Shown in pieces: positions 5,380 through 7,125 of a stretch of 7,125 nt of DNA. Origin of the DNA: JAKORR01 sp964608495 (GTDB lineage Bacteria > Armatimonadota > Zipacnadia > Zipacnadales > FEN-943); NCBI GenBank assembly GCA_964608495.1, contig CAZSOQ010000263.1, positions 1 to 7,125 on the forward strand, given 5' to 3'. Below the pieces are notes generated by a model. That model worked only from the letters and a program-made list of their open reading frames with translations. It searched no databases and was not told the origin of the DNA. Each line of letters begins with the position of its first letter. The stretch's first letter is position 1. The position numbers and the translations under genes are program-made.

Positions 5380-7125
5380 ATGCCCGAGCTTCGCCACTCC
5401 GACGAATCGGGGGCCCGGTCGCCGGGTCGCGCGGTGGCCTCGCCCGCCCGGACCGGTCAGCCGCTCTCCCCGCGAGCCATCGTCCTCGGCCTGGTCCTCG
5501 TGGCCCTCTTCACCTCCCTCGGCGTCTTCTCCCTGTTCCTCCGCTACGAGATCGTGGGCACGGGGTATCTCGCGCGCACCGCCACCTTCCTCCTGCTCCT
5601 CCTCGTGGCGGCCAACGTCCTCGTCCGCCGGCTCGCCAAGCGCCTGGCCCTGAGCCAGCGCGAGATGCTCGTCATCTTCGCCCTGCTGCTCACCATGGCC
5701 GCCCTCCCGGGCCAGGAGTTCTCTCAGCACGTCTACCTCAACCTTCTCGGGCTCACATATTACGCGACACCTGACATCGCGCCGCCTGACCTGTACATGG
5801 ACGTGCTCAACCCGTCGCTGGTCCCGAGCCTCGACCGGACTGCGCCCGTCATCCGCTGGGCCTACGAGGGCAAGCCCCCCGGCTCGCCGGTGCCCTACGG
5901 CCCCTGGCTGCCCGTCCTGGCGGTCTGGACCCTGTTCTGGCTCGCCCTATACTGGACCCTCGCCTGCTGGAGCCTGCTGTTCTTCCCGCGCTGGGAGGAG
6001 CACGAGAAGCTCGTCTTCCCCCTGGTGCAGGTGCCGCTTGACCTGGTCGAGGGCCTGCCCGCGCGCGTGCCTCGCGTGTTCTCCAACAAGCTCTTCTGGA
6101 TCGGGTTCGCGGTCAGCACCCTCCTATACGTCCTCAAGGGCTTGCACAGCTACCTCCCCGTTGTCCCGGGCCTGGACCTGCAGAAGGACGCGGGCCAGAT
6201 CTTCGCCGGCGGGCCCGGCGTCGTGTACAACCGCCTTCCCCTCCACATCTACCCCGAGATGATCGGCATCGCCTACCTCCTCAGCGCCGAGGTGGGCTTC
6301 AGCGTCTGGTTCTTCTACCACTTCCGCCTCTTCCAGCACTTCCTCCGCCTTGCCGTGGGCCTGCGCGGCAACCCGCGCTACTTCTTCGACGGCCAGACCC
6401 TCGGCGGCTATGCCATGCTGGCGGCGGCGCTGCTGTGGTCCGCCCGCGACTACCTGGCCGCCGTGGCCGAGCGCGCGCTGGGGGGCCGCTCCAGGCCCCT
6501 GCCGGGCGATGATGTGGGCCATCCCTACGCCCTGGCCTTCTGGGGGGCCCTCGGCGGTGCCGCCTTCCTGCTCGCCTGGTGCAGGCAGGCCGGCATGAGC
6601 CTCACCTGGGCCGCCGCCCAGTGGCTGCTCTTCCCCTTCGTCACCCTCGTCGTGGCACGGGTCGTCAGCGAGGCCGGCATGTTCATCTACTCCTCTCCCT
6701 TCCGCCTCAACGAGGTCCTCACCGAGCTCTTCGGCGCCAAGGCCATCGGCCGCCGCGACGTCACCATGCTCTTCATGACCTCCTGGTCCGAAGTGCGCTC
6801 CACGGCCACCCAGCACTCCCCCTACTGGTTCCAGGCCCTCAAGCTTATCTCCGCCGGCGGCATCAACCGCCGGCAGTTCTTCTTCGCCGCCATCGGCGCC
6901 ATCGCCCTCACCATGCTCGTAAGCCACGTCCTCTCGCTCCACGTCATCTACACCTGGAGCATCCCGAAGCTCGGCTGGTGGCCCAGCGGCAGCTCCCTGG
7001 GGACCACGCGCGGCCTCGTCAGCTACCTGCGCAATCCCTTCCACTACGGCGTGGGCGAGTGGGCCGCCATGGCCGCCGGCGGCCTCTTCACCGCCTTCCT
7101 CGTGCACATGCGCCAGCGCTTCGTC
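5380..7125 (+). CDS. Large polytopic membrane protein of the DUF6785/DUF6784 type, 3' end cut off
   Basis: The visible 582 codons run in frame to the window edge; I expect the family length to be only modestly longer, around 600-650 residues. Function is not established. A hydrophilic Arg/Ser/Pro tail (1-31) precedes membrane segments at about 33-54, 66-82 and 96-110. Features that made me recognise the family are LSQREMLVIFALL (91-103), an outer region around 115-170, a pair of helices after PWLPVLAVW, EEHEKLVFPLVQVPLDL (206-222), NKLFWIGFA (236-244) leading to a 'GLHSYLP' segment, and HIYPEMIGIAYLLSAEVGFS (289-308). Further helices follow, with RRDVTMLFMTSW near 458-469. The many helices with polar breaks suggest a transporter or channel, but I cannot name a substrate. 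It starts 2 nt after the O-antigen-ligase-like gene, with no good Shine-Dalgarno in front, so its translation probably depends on the upstream ribosome. A C-terminal domain boundary cannot be placed securely. Confidence 0.8.
   Translation, partial: MPELRHSDESGARSPGRAVASPARTGQPLSPRAIVLGLVLVALFTSLGVFSLFLRYEIVGTGYLARTATFLLLLLVAANVLVRRLAKRLALSQREMLVIFALLLTMAALPGQEFSQHVYLNLLGLTYYATPDIAPPDLYMDVLNPSLVPSLDRTAPVIRWAYEGKPPGSPVPYGPWLPVLAVWTLFWLALYWTLACWSLLFFPRWEEHEKLVFPLVQVPLDLVEGLPARVPRVFSNKLFWIGFAVSTLLYVLKGLHSYLPVVPGLDLQKDAGQIFAGGPGVVYNRLPLHIYPEMIGIAYLLSAEVGFSVWFFYHFRLFQHFLRLAVGLRGNPRYFFDGQTLGGYAMLAAALLWSARDYLAAVAERALGGRSRPLPGDDVGHPYALAFWGALGGAAFLLAWCRQAGMSLTWAAAQWLLFPFVTLVVARVVSEAGMFIYSSPFRLNEVLTELFGAKAIGRRDVTMLFMTSWSEVRSTATQHSPYWFQALKLISAGGINRRQFFFAAIGAIALTMLVSHVLSLHVIYTWSIPKLGWWPSGSSLGTTRGLVSYLRNPFHYGVGEWAAMAAGGLFTAFLVHMRQRFV

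Noticed and set aside
6124..7107. Minus-strand open frame (327 codons) opposite the DUF6785-like gene
   Set aside because: Its composition is extreme in Glu, Ala and Gly, with no motifs. The plus-strand frame reads cleanly as a polytopic membrane protein to the window edge.

Overview
The window is about 70% GC by eye, with strong G/C preference at third codon positions. It holds five protein genes, two of them cut by the window edges, and no RNA gene, insertion sequence or CRISPR array that I can see. The best taxonomic hint is the last gene. It resembles a family of large membrane proteins (DUF6785/DUF6784 type) that I associate mainly with Armatimonadota, Planctomycetota and related uncultured phyla. 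With the high GC, this suggests such a bacterium, probably Gram-negative in envelope type, but the assignment is weak.

Left part (1-1880): a divergent pair. On the minus strand is the N-terminal 205 codons of a PfkB/ribokinase-family sugar kinase, close to 2-keto-3-deoxygluconate kinases and fructokinases, which runs off the left edge. On the plus strand is a complete 346-residue medium-chain dehydrogenase/reductase with a clear Rossmann fold but without the usual zinc ligands. They are separated by 223 bp containing both ribosome binding sites and two GC-rich hairpins. Together they look like sugar or sugar-acid metabolism; the exact substrates cannot be read from the sequence.

Middle gap (1881-2237): a near-perfect 29-nt hairpin, a short tandem repeat, and a convincing housekeeping-type promoter (TTGACC, 18 bp, TACAAT) with a short dyad across the predicted transcription start.

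Right part (2238-7125): a tightly packed plus-strand operon of three polytopic membrane proteins: a GT-C fold glycosyltransferase (GT39/ArnT-like), an O-antigen ligase/polymerase-like protein whose GTG start overlaps the previous stop by 4 nt, and a DUF6785-like protein starting 2 nt after the previous stop and running off the right edge. The first two belong to polyprenyl-linked surface glycan assembly. The third has no established function. Its translational linkage to glycan genes is the most interesting point here, and I do not see a clearly novel system beyond that.
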